This document shows, piece by piece, positions 18,038 through 26,601 of a stretch of 49,979 bases of DNA. Where the stretch lies: positions 1-49,979 of the forward strand of contig JAUSOF010000068.1 in the NCBI GenBank assembly GCA_030656145.1. Reading direction: 5' to 3'. Both the position numbers and the translations under genes were made by a program. Every line of letters begins with the position of its first letter. The first letter of the stretch is position 1. Below the pieces are notes generated by a model. It saw only the letters and a program-made list of their open reading frames with translations, was not told where the DNA came from and did not search any database. The DNA is from Pseudomonas sp. Lineage in GTDB: Bacteria > Pseudomonadota > Gammaproteobacteria > Pseudomonadales > Pseudomonadaceae.

Positions 18038-21000
18038 TGCTTACCTCCAAACTTCACCCGCGCCCGCTCCAGGTCATCCTGGAAGCGCCGCACTTCGGCA
18101 GTGGCGCCATCCAAGGCGTAGGAACCGCCCCAGGGCATGGCTAGGTTGAGCGGCTGGCGCTCGCCCATGCGGCCGAGATCCTGAGGGAGAGCCGGGATGT
18201 CTGGGATAAACGGATCGCGCCCCGGTAATTGGCCCGTGCGGTTCATGAATTCCAGGTTCGCCGCGCCCAAGCCCCGCGCGGCGTTAGCGTTGAGCATGAA
18301 CTCATGACGTGATGCCGCGACCAGGATGCTGTCGCTGGTAGGTGAGCCCGGCCCGTCGATCCAGCCGCCAGTGGCGCGCTTTATTGGTTTGCCATTGATT
18401 AAGGTGCCGGCCTGCTCATTGGCGGCGGCTGCAGCTTTTGCCTTGTCGGCTTCGGTGCCGACGTAGTTGACCGGGATGACCATGTACGCCTTGAGGCGCT
18501 CGGCGAGGTCTTTGGCCTGTTGTTCCAATACATCTGCAGACTGCTCAAACCCGGCGAACTCTACGTTGATGCGCTTGAATGCCTCGGCCTGGGCCAGCAG
18601 GTCATCCATACCCGCCTTGATCTCATCCACTCGACCTTGCGCGTCGATTCGCTCGACGTCTGCCTTCAGCTCATCAAGGCGCGCGGCCTCGTCGGCAATC
18701 AGCGCCAACTCGGCAGCTATCCCCGCAAAGCCATAGGTGTTGGCTCCGCTTTCCTTGAGTTCGCGCAGCACCTCGGCCGCTTCACGGGCCTGACGGATGG
18801 CCTCTTCGGAGTCGCCGGCCTGCAGCGACTGGCGAGCGCCGGCCTTGAGTGCGCTCATGTCCCCGAACGTTGCCGGGGCACCCTCGTCGGCAGGGGCGCG
18901 CATGTCCTTGACCAACTGCTCGAACTCTTTGGCCAGCGCCGCTCGCGCTTTCATCGCCGCCTGGGTTTTCTGGTTGGCCGCTTCTAGCTTTTTGTTGGCG
19001 GCCTCATACGCCAGGATCTCTTTACCCAGGGAGTCCTGGATGGTCTTGAGGTTGTCCGCCTTGATCTTGGCCACTACTGCGCCGTGGCGGCTCTCGGCGG
19101 CCTCGCGTTCGGCCTGTTCGTTCTTGATGCCGCTCAGCGCCTTGCGGAACTCCATGGCGCGGCGGTACGACGCCAGCGCGTCCTGGTTGATCTCGTCGGA
19201 GGTGTCCTGGCGACTGAGCAACTCGCCCTTGGCCCGGTAGTGTTCCTCTGCCAGGCGCAGGCGCTCGGCGTAGGCGCGGCGCTCTTCCTCGGTCATGCGC
19301 GCCAGGCTTTCGGCCGGCAACATGACGGTGCCGGCATACTCGGTTGTTTTGTCGATGGTCTGTTGCAGGCTCTGCTGATAGTCGGCCTGGCTCTTTTCCA
19401 GCTCGCGAATCGCCTGGATGGAGTCGTACAACTCCACCAGCTTGCCGCCTGTCCAGGCGATCACACCCAACGCCAGGGCGCCCTTGGCCAACTTGGCCAC
19501 GTCGGCTAGGGTGCGCAGCTTGGGGATCAGACCACCAGCGGCGGTGCCGACGCTGCCCATGCCTTGGGCCGCAGCACCTGCGGCTGCAGGGGTTTGCGCC
19601 ATGTGCCCCAGAACAAGGGTGAGCGGGTTACGCAAGGCGAAGAAGGCGGCACGCACAGCCACCGTGAACGCCACCAGGGCGATCCCGCTGGCGATGATGT
19701 TACGCATAACCGGTGGCAGCTCATTGAAGCTTTTAACCAGCGCCCCGGCGCCCGCTATGAGCGGCAAAACAGCGGTGGCCGCCTCACCCAGCTGCAGCTT
19801 GAGTTCGCCCCAGGATGCGTTGAAACGATCCATCTCGGCCTGAGGGGTATCCGCCATCTTGGCGTAGGCGGCATCCAATGAGCCGCTGGCGTTGCCCATG
19901 GCCTCGACTTCGGCCTTGAGCCCGCTCATGTTCTGGGTCAGCGCCAGCACGGCGGTGCGGGCTTCAACGTCCGGCAGGATCTCACGCAGGGCCGCCAGGC
20001 CCAGCTTACGGCTGGCGATGTCTTCCAGGGTGGCGGTCAGGCCACGCCACTCAATACCCAGCTCGGCCATGGCTTTCTTGGCCGCATCACCAGGCGCCGC
20101 CAGGGCGTTGATTGCGCCCTTGAGTGCGGTGGTGGCCTGCGGCGTGCGTATGCCGGCCTTGGTCATCAAGGCAATCGCCGCCGCCACCTCGCCGAACTCG
20201 ACGCTGGCCGCCTTGGCGGTGGGCAGCACATCGCCGATGTAGCTGGCCAGCTCGGGGAAGGTGGTCACACCGTCACGCACGGCCAGGAACATCTGGTCAT
20301 AGCGCAGACCCAGGTTCTCGATGCCTTCGCCGTAGGCGTTAACAATGGCCAGGCCGCCGCGTACTGCCGTCGCGGTGTCGGTCACCCCGGCCACGGCAGC
20401 CTTGGTGGCCAGCGCCAGGGTGCTGATGCTGTTATCGGTTGAAACGCCGGACGAGAGGATGTCGTACAGCGCCGAAGCCGACTGGGCGGCATCCTTGCCC
20501 ATGTCCTGGCTGAGCTGGCGCACATCGGTGGAAAGCGCCTGAAACTGCTGCGCGCTCAGGTCGGTAATGCTGTTGACCTCACCCATGCGCTGGGCGTACT
20601 GGGCATAGAAACGCAGCAGCGCACCACCGGCATAAACCATCGCGCCCATGCTGGCGACCGCCACACCGGCCTGCAGCCGTGCCTGGCCGAGGCTCTGCGC
20701 CCAACCGTTGGTGCCCACCTGTAGCTCGCCCACGCGCTCGCGCAAGCGAACCTTGGCCTGAGCCAGCTCGGCAGTGGTCAACATGCCCGTACGCTGCAAC
20801 ACCTGGTACTGCCGCTGCAGCTGGACGATCTCGCCACGAACCTCGCGATGTGGGCGCACTCCCAGCGCAGTACGGGCGCCAGATACCCGTGTCTGTTGGT
20901 CAGCCGCCTTACTCGCCTGTGCCAAATCGGCCGCTAAACGCTTCTGTTCGTTGCCCAAGTGGTTGGTGTCGACTCCGGCACTTTTCAGCGCCCCGGACAG

Positions 21001-21324
21001 CTGCGCGAGCTGGCCTTTCTGGCCGGCGATTGCTTGTTCAAGGGCGCGCGCCTCACCGGTTACCGCCCGGTACGCCTGCTGCTGCGCCTTGGTCGGCCGC
21101 TCCGCGCGGGTCAACTCGTCAGCCAACTCACGGATGCGCGAGCGCGTAGCTTGGAGCTGGGCTTCGTTCTCGACTAGGCTTGACTGCAGATCGCGAAAGG
21201 CCGAGAGCTGCCCCAGTGGCTTGCTCAGCTGATCGACCAGCGCCTTGTAGCCCGCGCGGAAGTCCTGCAGCGACTGGCGGCCCTGGCTGGCATCAACGGA
21301 AATTGAGAGACGCACATCAGTCAT
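18034..21324 (-). CDS. Tail tape measure protein
   Basis: 1096 aa, the longest gene of the phage. The N-terminal third is coiled coil (QLQATRSRIRELADELTRAE; LEQAIAGQKGQLAQLSGALK). A phage tail tape measure core follows (AVAGVTDTATAVRGGLAIVNAYG; SYIGDVLPTAKAASVEFGEVAAAIALMTKAG), then a hydrophobic segment near residue 540-570 and a second coiled-coil region. It sets tail length and passes through the tail tube during DNA injection. The gene follows the G/T frameshift region, the usual order. Confidence 0.92.
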   Translation of the reverse strand: MTDVRLSISVDASQGRQSLQDFRAGYKALVDQLSKPLGQLSAFRDLQSSLVENEAQLQATRSRIRELADELTRAERPTKAQQQAYRAVTGEARALEQAIAGQKGQLAQLSGALKSAGVDTNHLGNEQKRLAADLAQASKAADQQTRVSGARTALGVRPHREVRGEIVQLQRQYQVLQRTGMLTTAELAQAKVRLRERVGELQVGTNGWAQSLGQARLQAGVAVASMGAMVYAGGALLRFYAQYAQRMGEVNSITDLSAQQFQALSTDVRQLSQDMGKDAAQSASALYDILSSGVSTDNSISTLALATKAAVAGVTDTATAVRGGLAIVNAYGEGIENLGLRYDQMFLAVRDGVTTFPELASYIGDVLPTAKAASVEFGEVAAAIALMTKAGIRTPQATTALKGAINALAAPGDAAKKAMAELGIEWRGLTATLEDIASRKLGLAALREILPDVEARTAVLALTQNMSGLKAEVEAMGNASGSLDAAYAKMADTPQAEMDRFNASWGELKLQLGEAATAVLPLIAGAGALVKSFNELPPVMRNIIASGIALVAFTVAVRAAFFALRNPLTLVLGHMAQTPAAAGAAAQGMGSVGTAAGGLIPKLRTLADVAKLAKGALALGVIAWTGGKLVELYDSIQAIRELEKSQADYQQSLQQTIDKTTEYAGTVMLPAESLARMTEEERRAYAERLRLAEEHYRAKGELLSRQDTSDEINQDALASYRRAMEFRKALSGIKNEQAEREAAESRHGAVVAKIKADNLKTIQDSLGKEILAYEAANKKLEAANQKTQAAMKARAALAKEFEQLVKDMRAPADEGAPATFGDMSALKAGARQSLQAGDSEEAIRQAREAAEVLRELKESGANTYGFAGIAAELALIADEAARLDELKADVERIDAQGRVDEIKAGMDDLLAQAEAFKRINVEFAGFEQSADVLEQQAKDLAERLKAYMVIPVNYVGTEADKAKAAAAANEQAGTLINGKPIKRATGGWIDGPGSPTSDSILVAASRHEFMLNANAARGLGAANLEFMNRTGQLPGRDPFIPDIPALPQDLGRMGERQPLNLAMPWGGSYALDGATAEVRRFQDDLERARVKFGGKQ

Positions 21325-21484
21325 GAAACTTCACCACGTTGTTTTCCTCGCCCTGGCGCTGTGCTGGGCCATGTTCCCCAGCTTCGTTGCCTCGGTTCTC
21401 GCCCTGGTGGTGATCGGCACACTGCTGATCACCGGCCTGGCGCTCTATCTCAGCGCCCTGTTTGCCGCGCCTCGGCCGCGCTGA
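21323..21484 (+). CDS. Possible antisense small membrane protein (53 aa)
   Basis: A 53-codon plus-strand frame (MKLHHVVFLALALCWAMFPS...) predicts two membrane helices separated by a short turn and ends in a basic/proline tail, AAPRPR. Third positions are almost all G or C, as in real genes here. It fills the 125-bp gap between the T frame and the tape measure start that has no minus-strand gene; its ATG overlaps the tape measure ATG in a shared CATG. Against it: it is antisense to the operon and has only a weak GAGAG upstream. It could be a chance hydrophobic frame. Confidence 0.35.
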   Translation: MKLHHVVFLALALCWAMFPSFVASVLALVVIGTLLITGLALYLSALFAAPRPR

Positions 21485-21611
21485 TCGCTTCCTCTAACGC
21501 TGACTGCCAAACGCCCCAGGGGTAACTCCACAGGTTCGTGTGCCCGTGGCGTATCAAGGTGCTAGCGTTGCGTTCGAGTCGTTCGAGAGCTGATCGAGGA
21601 GTTGTTTTCCC
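21450..21611 (-). CDS. Tail assembly chaperone, T extension (-1 frame)
   Basis: After a -1 slip at GGGAAAA (21605-21611) the reading frame stays open for about 50 codons beyond the slip and ends at TGA 21450-21452. The encoded part includes SALERLERNAST and LIRHGHTNLWSYPWGVWQ, a pattern typical of tail-chaperone T domains. The full GT product would be about 151 aa against 116 aa for G alone. In lambda-type tails GT and G coat the tape measure protein during tail assembly. There is no good independent start, which supports frameshift expression. Confidence 0.75.
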   Translation of the reverse strand, partial: GKTTPRSALERLERNASTLIRHGHTNLWSYPWGVWQSALEEAISAAEARQTGR

Positions 21612-21904
21612 AGCGCCTCGACGCGCCCCCGTAGGGCGAAAAAATCCTGATTCACCTCACGACAGGCGTCGAGCAGCTGACGCACCTGGCTGGGCGTAAG
21701 CTCTTCCAGGTGCTCGGTGCGCAGGTCGCTCATTGTCAGCAGGTCGGCCAGACTGCTCTCCTCGATCAGGGTGTCATCCACCAGCTCGTGGGTTGAGCTT
21801 TCGGCGGTGCGCTTCATCCAGGCGCGGATCTCGCCCACCGTCAGCTCGCGCACGGTCACGCGCAGCTCGCCCAGTTGAACGATTTTGCTCAGGGTCATGC
21901 TCAT
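21554..21904 (-). CDS. Tail assembly chaperone G
   Basis: 116 aa, small, acidic and helical (MSMTLSKIVQLGELRVTVRELTVGEIRAWM). It follows the tail tube gene and precedes the tape measure gene, the conserved place of tail chaperones. Its last ~20 codons overlap a -1 frame (T) reached through a slippery GGGAAAA heptamer. The AAG-GAGCC-like SD before the ATG fits. The role is inferred from gene order, size and the frameshift arrangement. Confidence 0.8.
   Translation of the reverse strand: MSMTLSKIVQLGELRVTVRELTVGEIRAWMKRTAESSTHELVDDTLIEESSLADLLTMSDLRTEHLEELTPSQVRQLLDACREVNQDFFALRGRVEALGKQLLDQLSNDSNATLAP
21605..21611 (-). promoter_or_regulatory. Programmed -1 ribosomal frameshift site
   Basis: In the G frame the codons are CTG GGA AAA CAA, so G-GGA-AAA is a canonical X-XXY-YYZ slippery heptamer. 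A -1 slip leads into the T frame, whereas the G frame ends about 50 bp downstream. Lambda uses GGGAAAG at the equivalent place. Confidence 0.75.
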
Positions 21905-21954
21905 CTTTAAGGCTCCAAAGCCGGGCCAGAAAGGCCCGGCGCGTCGGCGGGTGG

Positions 21955-22692
21955 TTACAACCAGGTGACGTGGTAGAACGGCGACTCATCGGCCGGGCGC
22001 GACGGGTCGGCCAGCATCTCGCCCTTGGCCAGGAGCTTGCCGGGGTTGCCGGTATCGATCAGCGCGAGTTCCTCGGCGGGCGGCGCCTTCCAGCGCCACA
22101 CCTCGACGATGCAAGGGCGGTTGCTGTCCGCTTCGTTCAAGCCATCGAACACCAGGTAGTACTCCTCGCCGGCTTCGACCAGCGGTTCGATGCGCGTGGC
22201 CACGGTGCTGGTGTAGGCGATGGTGCACGGGGTTGGCGCCGTGATGACCGTGCTGTCGGCCGGCACTCGCACGCCTGCAGCAGTCACCTCAACAGCCGAG
22301 AGCGCAACCGGGGTACTGCCTGCGGTTTCGGTGATGGTGATACTGGTAGCGCCCGGAAATTCGAGCACGCACAGCCCCCCCGGCTGCAGCACGATGGCCT
22401 CACCGGTTACGGTTTCGGCCTCCAGCTCGACGATTTTGCCCTGCAGCACCATGGCCTGGTTCTCAGGCGTCCATTCCTGCATTTGTACGGTCAGGTCTGC
22501 CCCTTCCAGGGTGTCCAGGCGCGCCAGGTTGCCACCACCAGGACGGCGGTTTTGCTTCCAGGTCATGGAGTTGGAACGGTGGGCGACCTTGAGCTGCTCA
22601 ACGTCGCCGAGGTCGCGCAACGGCGCCGCCGGCTTGCTTTTAGGCTTGGCGTGGACAACGCCGATGCCTTTAAATACTTTTGGCTGTGCCAT
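21955..22692 (-). CDS. Major tail tube protein
   Basis: 245 aa. The sequence is beta-rich, with a basic N-terminal arm and a central Ig-like part rich in T, V and A (ATSITITETAGSTPVALSAVEVTAAG). It lies between the small gp38-like gene and the tail chaperone, the normal place of the tube protein in siphophages. No contractile-sheath gene is present next to it, so the tail is of the long, flexible type. Confidence 0.75.
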   Translation of the reverse strand: MAQPKVFKGIGVVHAKPKSKPAAPLRDLGDVEQLKVAHRSNSMTWKQNRRPGGGNLARLDTLEGADLTVQMQEWTPENQAMVLQGKIVELEAETVTGEAIVLQPGGLCVLEFPGATSITITETAGSTPVALSAVEVTAAGVRVPADSTVITAPTPCTIAYTSTVATRIEPLVEAGEEYYLVFDGLNEADSNRPCIVEVWRWKAPPAEELALIDTGNPGKLLAKGEMLADPSRPADESPFYHVTWL

Positions 22693-22695
22693 GGG

Positions 22696-22893
22696 TTACT
22701 TACCCCCTACCAGTTCGCCGACCTTGAGGGTCTGCACGATGATTTTTGCGTCAGCCGGCGACACGTCGATGTCCGCACCCTGGGGGTACTTCACACCTGC
22801 ATGCCGGTGACCTGCCTTGCGGGTGATCTTCACTTTCACCTGCTCGGGCTGTTTATTTTCTGCCATACCGGCCAGAGCATCTTTAGTTGCCAT
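22696..22893 (-). CDS. Small conserved phage protein (Mu gp38-like)
   Basis: 65 aa. The central segment KVKITRKAGHRHAGVKYPQGADIDVSPADAKII resembles short phage proteins of the Mu gp38/DUF2635 kind, which carry an SH3-like 'H-G-x-x-Y-x-x-G' strand pattern. It is packed 8 bp after the gp37-like gene and 3 bp before the tube gene. Function unknown, probably head-tail joining or tail assembly. Confidence 0.6.
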   Translation of the reverse strand: MATKDALAGMAENKQPEQVKVKITRKAGHRHAGVKYPQGADIDVSPADAKIIVQTLKVGELVGGK

Positions 22894-22901
22894 GTGCCCT
22901 C

Positions 22902-23369
22902 CTAGGGGACGCGGGGGTGTTCAAATTTCACCGGCCAGGTGATGACCCAGGCGGCGGTGCCGGCTTTGTCCAGCCCGGCGTGGTACAGGTTGGCGGCGCG
23001 CACGTTCTTGGCGTCGATGGTGTCTTCCAGCTCCAGGCCGCACTTGCTGCCCGGTAACGCCGCCTGCAGCGTGCTGGCCACCTGCAGCACGTTCAGGGCG
23101 CGGGGTATGGCTCTGCCGGCATCGCCAGCGAGTACCACCACCACCGCATGGCCGTGGGCGATCAACCGCCCGCGACCATTCAGCTCGAACTTGAGCCCCT
23201 CCAGGGCAACGCGGCAGGCGCGCGCCTTGGTGGCGTAGCGCTCCAGATCGGCAACGCTGAAACGACCACCATGCAAGGCCACCTCGACCTTGGGCGAGGC
23301 GGCCTGGTACAGCTGCTCGGCCCAGGCTTTGAGGCCTTCCAGTACCAGGTCGGCGGTTAACTCAGTCAT
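22902..23369 (-). CDS. Mu gp37-like tail completion/joining protein
   Basis: 155 aa, MTELTADLVLEGLKAWAEQLYQ... It overlaps the upstream virion morphogenesis gene by 8 bp. Size, sequence style and position after gpG fit the Mu gp37 / DUF1834 group, thought to act as a head-tail joining or tail terminator protein. No catalytic motif is seen. Confidence 0.65.
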   Translation of the reverse strand: MTELTADLVLEGLKAWAEQLYQAASPKVEVALHGGRFSVADLERYATKARACRVALEGLKFELNGRGRLIAHGHAVVVVLAGDAGRAIPRALNVLQVASTLQAALPGSKCGLELEDTIDAKNVRAANLYHAGLDKAGTAAWVITWPVKFEHPRVP

Positions 23370-23805
23370 CTGCCAACTCCTCCAGGTAGTCTTCGATCAA
23401 GCCCACCACGTCGTCGTAGTCCTGGCCTTCAAGCCCCAAGTACGTCCGCGCTTCAATGCCGCGATCCGGGTCGCCGAACTGGTGAGTGGCCGCATAAACC
23501 AGCGGGCTGCCCACCAACACACTGTCGCCATCGACCTGAAACGTGATGCTGTCGAGCAAGTGGCCAGCGCCCTGCAGCAGGCTCTGGCCGCTGTGCCGGG
23601 TTTCGGCGTAGTCGGCTGACCATTCCGGCCATGGCTCGTTGGCCGGGCCTTGTTTGTCCTCGGCAATCCGGCGGCGCGTCTGGCTTTCCACCTCGGCACC
23701 GATTCCCTCCAGGAGCGGCACCACGTCGAGCTGGGCCAGACGCTCCAGCCGACCCGCTAAACGCGGATCAAACGCCAGGTTGGCGCTGATCGCAGCCCCG
23801 GTCAC
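23362..23805 (-). CDS. Phage virion morphogenesis protein (Mu gpG-like)
   Basis: 147 aa from a GTG at 23805 that overlaps the DUF1320 gene's TGA as GTGA. RRRIAEDKQGPANEPWPEWSADY and GHLLDSITFQVDGDSVLVGSPLVYAATHQFGD are hallmarks of the virion morphogenesis family that includes Mu gpG. The family acts at head-tail connection. Here the gene sits after the capsid genes, whereas in Mu G follows F directly. Confidence 0.82.
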   Translation of the reverse strand: MTGAAISANLAFDPRLAGRLERLAQLDVVPLLEGIGAEVESQTRRRIAEDKQGPANEPWPEWSADYAETRHSGQSLLQGAGHLLDSITFQVDGDSVLVGSPLVYAATHQFGDPDRGIEARTYLGLEGQDYDDVVGLIEDYLEELADD

Positions 23806-24212
23806 AGCAGGCCACCAAAGCGCTTGGGCTGGCTTTCGAACCAAGCCTCGCCACTGCTTTCCTGTTCAACCGGCGTCGGCAAACCGAGGGAGACACTGCC
23901 GCCTGCGATACGAACCATCAGGGAGATGGCATCCTCGAAACGCTTGCGCTTTTCCTCGGTGTTGCTGCCGGCGTCGGCGGACAGGCGATAGAGGCTGATG
24001 TCGCAACACAGGCGCACCAGCACCTCGGGTACCGAAGGCAGCGGCAGCCGATGCCGGGCACCGACATAGGTGTCGATTTCGGCGGTGGCGTCGGCCAGCG
24101 CCTTCTCCACTACCGCAGCATCGACCACCCCGTCTTCGTCGCGGTCGGCGACCAGCAGCACGGCATCCAGGCCGTGCCGCTCGATCAGTGCTTCCTGCGT
24201 TGCGTAGGCCAT
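23802..24212 (-). CDS. Mu gp36-like protein (DUF1320)
   Basis: 136 aa, MAYATQEALIERHGLDAVLLVADRD... with the helical RLCCDISLYRLS segment typical of DUF1320 (Mu gp36), a head-tail connector-type protein. It is 3 bp after the gp35-like gene and overlaps the gpG-like gene, as in related phages. Confidence 0.82.
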   Translation of the reverse strand: MAYATQEALIERHGLDAVLLVADRDEDGVVDAAVVEKALADATAEIDTYVGARHRLPLPSVPEVLVRLCCDISLYRLSADAGSNTEEKRKRFEDAISLMVRIAGGSVSLGLPTPVEQESSGEAWFESQPKRFGGLL

Positions 24213-24215
24213 GGG

Positions 24216-24626
24216 TTACTCCTCGCTGCCTGGCTGTTGGTTTTCCTCTTGCTGTTCAGCTGCTGGCTTAACAGGTGGAGTCGGCTCAACAGGCGGCATT
24301 GCGGGTTTCGGCTTGGTCACGGCCTTGGGTTTTGCGGCAGGTTTGGCACTAGCGCCAGCCTTGACCGCTTTCGCGGCCGGAGCTTTCGCAGGTTTGGCCG
24401 CTGCCGGCTTGGCACCCTTGCCAGCGTCAGCAGAAGCGGAACCGTCAGCCGAACCAGACTCCACCAGCTGGCCATCGAGCAGCTCGACGGTAAGCACCGG
24501 GTCGGCCTGCAGCCGCTCCAGTTCGGCTTTGGTAAAGCGCTCGGCCGCGTGTTGAGTGGCTACCTTCGGGTGGGCGACGCCACAGCGGTGGTAACCGTCC
24601 CGCTTGGATCTGATGCGAATGATCAT
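24216..24626 (-). CDS. Mu gp35-like protein (HI1506 family)
   Basis: 136 aa. The N-terminal 60 residues (MIIRIRSKRDGYHRCGVAHP...FTKAELERLQADP) match the Mu gp35/HI1506 type. The rest is a long alanine/lysine/proline low-complexity tail. It follows the capsid gene by 12 bp. The role in the head is unknown; it could be a minor capsid or decoration-related protein. Confidence 0.75.
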   Translation of the reverse strand: MIIRIRSKRDGYHRCGVAHPKVATQHAAERFTKAELERLQADPVLTVELLDGQLVESGSADGSASADAGKGAKPAAAKPAKAPAAKAVKAGASAKPAAKPKAVTKPKPAMPPVEPTPPVKPAAEQQEENQQPGSEE

Positions 24627-24638
24627 GACGGCGCTCCT

Positions 24639-25550
24639 TTAGCTCAATTCGTCGCATACCATGACTTCGGCAGAGCCAGCCCAGGGGTTGCCTCCGTTTT
24701 CGTCTTTGGCCACGAGTGCGAGCGCCTGGGCTTCAAGAGCCGGCGGCACAACCAGGAGCTTCGGCTTGATCTTCAGCGGGCGACCGCCGTCAGCCTTGAA
24801 CTCGCGCATGGCCTTACGGGCATTGCCGTAGTGCGTAGCATCGAGCGGCTGCTGCGAGGCGAAGGCCATCTGCCACAGGCCAAAACCGGCGTTGCAGCGG
24901 TAGCGCACCCCGTGCACGTATTCGTCATGGTCGAACACGTGATCGCTGTTCGCTGGGTTGGTCTTGCTCTCCAGCTCGGCCTTACTGCGTTCCTGGAAGA
25001 TCAGCGGCTTGATGACCCGGCTGTCATCGAGCAAGTACCAGGTGGGGCCGGGGTCGGCGACAGGAATGTCAACGTTGCTGACCAGCGCCACCGTGCCAGT
25101 GCCGTCCACGTTCGGGTAAACCGGGTGTTCGGTATCGAAGAAGTTCTGGCCGTCGTAACACGCGGTGGTAAAACCTGCATTCAACAGCGTGAACACCAGG
25201 TCATCCGGGTGGTAGGCCGCGGCGCGGCCTATTTCCGCAAACATCGGGCGGAAAATGCCGGCCTGATCATCCTCGACCAAGGTGCGCTTGATACCAACGG
25301 TGCCCTCGAACAGCTTGTTTTCGATGGTGTAACCATTGGCGGCCATGTCCTTGAGAACACGGGCACCAATCCACTCGCGCAGCATCGGGAACTGACCCAA
25401 CCAGCCGTAAAGGTTAGTTGCGGTGCTGCTCGGCACAAGCGTCGCCACGCGCGACCACTGCGGTTCCGCCGCCTCGAAGGCTTTCTGGTATTCCGCGCGG
25501 TAGCCCGCAAACAACGCTTGCAGCAGTCCTGCAGTGATAGTGACGGCCAT
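24639..25550 (-). CDS. Major capsid protein (Mu gpT-like)
   Basis: 303 aa, typical for the Mu major head subunit family. MAVTITAGLLQALFAGYRAEYQKAFEAAEPQW, LREWIGARVLKDMAANGYTIENK and YDGQNFFDTEHPV are family signatures. The ATG at 25550 overlaps the protease gene's stop codon by 1 bp. The family adopts an HK97-like fold and forms the icosahedral shell. Confidence 0.93.
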   Translation of the reverse strand: MAVTITAGLLQALFAGYRAEYQKAFEAAEPQWSRVATLVPSSTATNLYGWLGQFPMLREWIGARVLKDMAANGYTIENKLFEGTVGIKRTLVEDDQAGIFRPMFAEIGRAAAYHPDDLVFTLLNAGFTTACYDGQNFFDTEHPVYPNVDGTGTVALVSNVDIPVADPGPTWYLLDDSRVIKPLIFQERSKAELESKTNPANSDHVFDHDEYVHGVRYRCNAGFGLWQMAFASQQPLDATHYGNARKAMREFKADGGRPLKIKPKLLVVPPALEAQALALVAKDENGGNPWAGSAEVMVCDELS

Positions 25551-26548
25551 TATTTAGCCTCCTTCAGTACGTCTTTGAGGTATTCCGCCTCGGACATGCC
25601 GAGCATCTGAGCGGCTTGCTGCTGCTCAGCGTTGAGTGCGGTCTTGGTGGTCTCGATCTGCCGGTCATCCAGCAGCGGATCGGTGACCGAAGGCGCGGCT
25701 TTGACGAAGTCGCGGAAGCGCTCCAGGCCGCCTTTCTCCTGGCAGGCCGCGACGTGGTACGCCTTGGTGGCCGGGGTGATCTTGCCGGCCTTGAGCGCCG
25801 CATCGATCTCGCCGTTGATAGCGGTCGTCAACTGATCCTTGTCACGCTGGGCGAGCGTCTGCTCGGCGTTAACGGCGCGCTGCTCCAGGTGGTTGTAATC
25901 CGCACGCGGCACATACAGCGCCAACGACGGGGCTTTCTCGCTGTTCAAGGCCGTCTTTTCGGCGTCTTTCAGCGCTTGAATCGCCGCCACGGCTTGCTCC
26001 TCCGTGGCGTTTTCAGGCAAGCCGAGGGCTGCCCGGATGGCTGCTGCAAGCATCGGGATGTTCTCCAGGGTGGGGGTTTGTTCGGCGTTGAGCGCCTTGA
26101 TGACCAGGTTTGGCTTGTTGACCAGGCCGAAGCTGGAAAAGCGGTGGATGCGACCGCTGTCGTCGTAGAGGAACACCGGCGACAGGTAGCGGTATTCGCG
26201 CTCGCTGATGGCGTTGCGGGCTTTCTGCGTCCACTCGGCGCGGGCGTCGATGCCGCCCTGGGCGTTGATGCGGTATTCCCGCGCCCAGCCGGCAGCCGGT
26301 GCCTCATCGCCTTGCGGTGCTTTGAGTTCGGTAGCGTGCAGGTAGTCGAACGGCAGCTCGGCGCCTTTGACGTGTGCCTGAGTGTTGGCCAGCACCTCGG
26401 CCGCGTCATACGACCAGGTGCGGCCATCGCGGCCAACCACGGACGGGCCAGGCGGCAACACCTCGACCCAGTCGGGCACATCGGCGCTCAGCTCAAAGCA
26501 AAGGGCCGTGGAGGTGGTGCGATTGTGTGGGGCGTTTTGTGTGTTCAT
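25550..26548 (-). CDS. Capsid maturation protease/scaffold (Mu gpI-like)
   Basis: 332 aa. The N-terminal ~150 residues form the Mu gpI type protease domain (PFDYLHATELK, REYRYLSPVFLYDDSGRIH). The C-terminal half is helical and charged with repeated 'LNAEQ' segments and serves as the scaffold (gpZ-like) part. It directs capsid assembly and is cleaved during maturation. The ATG at 26548 lies in the repeated dyad element and is overlapped by a Met-Ala-Ala-stop mini-frame. A cargo gene lies directly upstream. Confidence 0.87.
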   Translation of the reverse strand: MNTQNAPHNRTTSTALCFELSADVPDWVEVLPPGPSVVGRDGRTWSYDAAEVLANTQAHVKGAELPFDYLHATELKAPQGDEAPAAGWAREYRINAQGGIDARAEWTQKARNAISEREYRYLSPVFLYDDSGRIHRFSSFGLVNKPNLVIKALNAEQTPTLENIPMLAAAIRAALGLPENATEEQAVAAIQALKDAEKTALNSEKAPSLALYVPRADYNHLEQRAVNAEQTLAQRDKDQLTTAINGEIDAALKAGKITPATKAYHVAACQEKGGLERFRDFVKAAPSVTDPLLDDRQIETTKTALNAEQQQAAQMLGMSEAEYLKDVLKEAK

Positions 26549-26601
26549 GCCGCCATAGTCGGCGGCATAAGGGGGGCGGGATTAGAGGAAGGGGTTCAGT
26601 G
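26544..26601. repeat. Cargo-boundary repeat, copy 1
   Basis: 58 bp almost identical to 36167-36223. It includes the start codon of the protease gene, a perfect dyad (ATGCCGCC and GGCGGCAT around ATAGTC, 26547-26568), a G-rich stretch, and the last codons (N-P-F-L-stop) of the cargo gene on its other side. Both copies sit where an AT-richer cargo gene meets a phage operon. Confidence 0.85.
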
